The notes under the pieces are model-generated. The model was not told the origin of the DNA. It did not search any database and was given only the letters and a program-made list of their open reading frames with translations. From assembly GCA_021824055.1 (NCBI GenBank), contig JAKALV010000208.1, positions 1 through 5,950 on the forward strand: 5,950 nt of DNA, given 5' to 3'. This document shows positions 5,901 through 5,950 of the stretch, piece by piece (positions within the stretch are counted from its first letter, which is position 1; the number at the start of each line of letters is the position of its first letter). Origin of the DNA: Acidobacteriota bacterium (GTDB lineage Bacteria; Acidobacteriota; Vicinamibacteria; Vicinamibacterales; SCN-69-37). A program made the position numbers and the translations under genes.

Positions 5901-5950
5901 ACGCCGTACGGCGCGGGCGTGTCGTTCATGGTGAAGACACTTGAACGATA
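2910..5950 (+). CDS. Secreted Sortilin/VPS10-type Asp-box beta-propeller protein, partial (C-terminus beyond right edge)
   Basis: My translation gives 1013 codons without a stop. The GTG start is supported by GGAG six nt upstream. A signal peptide is visible (KLMMRS, then a hydrophobic run to about residue 24). The mature protein opens with LEFRNLGPTINTGRVVDLAID, typical of the bacterial Sortilin/VPS10-like family often annotated as 'glycosyl hydrolase' or 'BNR repeat'. I count 11 Asp-box motifs of the S/T-x-D-x-G-x-x-W/F type, starting at about residues 76, 129, 180, 238, 307, 351, 417, 594, 666, 720 and 764. They include KSTDAGKTF, KTTDGGNTW, VTEDGGKNW and ASVDGGKAW. Asp boxes cap blades of 7- or 10-bladed propellers, so the region to about residue 800 is probably two propellers. 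A beta-sandwich-like C-terminal part (about 830-910) follows, then more beta structure after about 978. Low-complexity segments lie at about 518-570 and 915-977, and a Lys-rich insert at 268-290. No glycosidase active site is evident. The probable site is periplasm or cell surface; the ligand is unknown. Confidence 0.88.
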   Translation, partial: MKLMMRSLIAVAALAAFGSAFVSGQSADRLNVDTLKALEFRNLGPTINTGRVVDLAIDRKNPSVWYAAAAFGGVWKTNNRGITWEPIFSDYGFTTCCVVIDPKDSNIIWVGSGENNSQRSAHFGDGVYKSTDAGKTFKNMGLKTSEHIGKIIVDPRNSNTVWVASQGPLFSEGGERGLYKTTDGGNTWSAALTISKDTGISDIVLDPVNPDIIYAGSYQRRRHVGQMVGGGPEGGIWKSMDGGKKFTKLTNGLPKGDVGRIALAVDPKGTIVPAVEAKGGKKAVPAKRGTVLYAIVHAKADERGFYKSVDGGLKWEKMSSYVGGGAAYYCELFVDPWRPDTIWSANTPLEWSRDGGKTFTGVPNMSSVLYQAPRGGGPNAPINMEQNQYVHVDFHDVTFDPVDKDHIIITSDGGVHESYDAGEHWRFFANLPITQFYKIDVDNAKPFYRVCGGAQDNFSVCGPSRTDRRWGIQTTDWFYVSSGDGFQPRVDPSDQNIIYGQSQDGNITRNDLRTNTSRGVRPREGGPGGLAGRGGGPGGPAGAAGAAGAPQGGRAGRGGAAADPNADRPNWDAPYIISPHSPTRLYWASQYVYRTDDRGDSWERISPDLTRNLDWRKLPIMGKVQDPDAISLHESTTALSNVVALDESPLLEGLIYAGTDDGLLQVTEDGGKNWRRVDDFPTVPKWTYVSDIFASPRDANVVFVAFNDWQRGNYKPYILKSTDRGRTFTSITANLPDKHDVWAVIQDHVDGDLLFAGTEQGVYASVDGGKAWVQLKGNLPVTQVRDMQVQKQYSDLVLGTFGRGFWVLDDYSPLRAMTSETLAAEATLYPTRDTVPLYTVGGEGQQSLPVWTAPNPTFGAVLTYSVGQPIASDAKLVITITDGAGRQIRRMDAPKDLGLHREAWNLRADTGVTQAGGPGLAEPTESSNDDEAQNPPQQTPPPAGRQGGAGAPQGRAGGAGQAGGGAPGGGRGGAMGGPIVIPGRYTATLGKQVGDTVTPYGAGVSFMVKTLER
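4461..4619 (+). repeat. Low-complexity Gly/Ala/Pro/Arg linker in the propeller gene
   Basis: Residues about 518-570 are almost entirely Gly, Ala, Pro and Arg with a few acidic residues, in frame, between the seventh and eighth Asp boxes. The DNA holds a 9-bp unit, GGCGGGTGC, in two perfect tandem copies at 4529-4546, which suggests growth by slippage. The segment probably forms a flexible loop or linker between two propellers. Confidence 0.7.
5652..5840 (+). repeat. Second low-complexity linker, acidic/Gln/Pro then Gly/Ala-rich
   Basis: Residues about 915-977 begin Gly-rich, pass through an acidic, Ser/Asn/Gln/Pro part (TESSNDDEAQNPPQQTPPP) and end in a Gly/Ala/Arg run before PIVIPGRYTATL. 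The frame stays open, and beta-strand-like sequence resumes after it. It is probably an insertion in a loop of the C-terminal beta domain. Confidence 0.65.

Noticed and set aside
2910..5950. Annotation of the large protein as a glycoside hydrolase
   Set aside because: Asp boxes occur in sialidases, but I see no catalytic sialidase features such as an arginine triad with an FRIP-type motif; the pattern fits the Sortilin/VPS10-like family, whose activity is not established.
1..5950. tRNA, rRNA, CRISPR array, insertion sequence or prophage attachment site
   Set aside because: No tRNA-like or rRNA-like segments, spaced direct repeats, transposase motifs or terminal inverted repeats were found by reading; nearly all the window is accounted for by five genes.

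Overview
The window is uniformly GC-rich and gene-dense, with GTG starts and Shine-Dalgarno sites. It reads as bacterial chromosome. A Sortilin/VPS10-type Asp-box protein, a stand-alone TonB C-terminal domain protein and an exosortase-family protein occurring together suggest a Gram-negative soil or sediment bacterium. Acidobacteriota (Vicinamibacteria-like) is my best guess; this is inference from gene content, since the window holds no marker gene.

Minus-strand block, 2207 to 1: three tightly packed genes are read leftwards. First is speD (1830-2207), a pyruvoyl-dependent S-adenosylmethionine decarboxylase. It overlaps by 38 nt an exosortase/archaeosortase-family membrane protein (491-1867). 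That gene overlaps by 20 nt a multi-spanning membrane protein resembling a GT-C glycosyltransferase (1-510, running off the left edge). The overlaps, plus a strong Shine-Dalgarno inside the 3' end of speD, indicate one translationally coupled operon. The exosortase-like protein is the most interesting object here. It carries two complete Cys/Arg/His catalytic sets, C67/R108/H125 and C240/R281/H300, with the same 41-residue Cys-to-Arg spacing, and possibly a third, degenerate copy.

Middle, 2277-2768, minus strand: a small exported protein with a TonB C-terminal domain but no visible membrane anchor. A 69-nt gap with a GC-rich inverted repeat and a -10-like hexamer separates it from speD, so speD may have its own promoter and start with little or no leader.

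Right, 2910-5950, plus strand: a large secreted beta-propeller protein (Sortilin/VPS10 and BNR Asp-box type), divergent from the tonB-like gene across a 141-nt intergenic region and running off the right edge. At least 11 Asp-box motifs are visible. Two Gly/Ala/Pro/Arg-rich low-complexity segments interrupt the fold.

Working picture: the left operon combines a possible membrane-embedded protein sorting or processing enzyme with a possible lipid-linked sugar transferase and, unexpectedly, a polyamine-pathway enzyme. The right half encodes cell-envelope proteins of unknown substrate. No RNA genes, insertion sequences, CRISPR arrays or attachment sites were seen.
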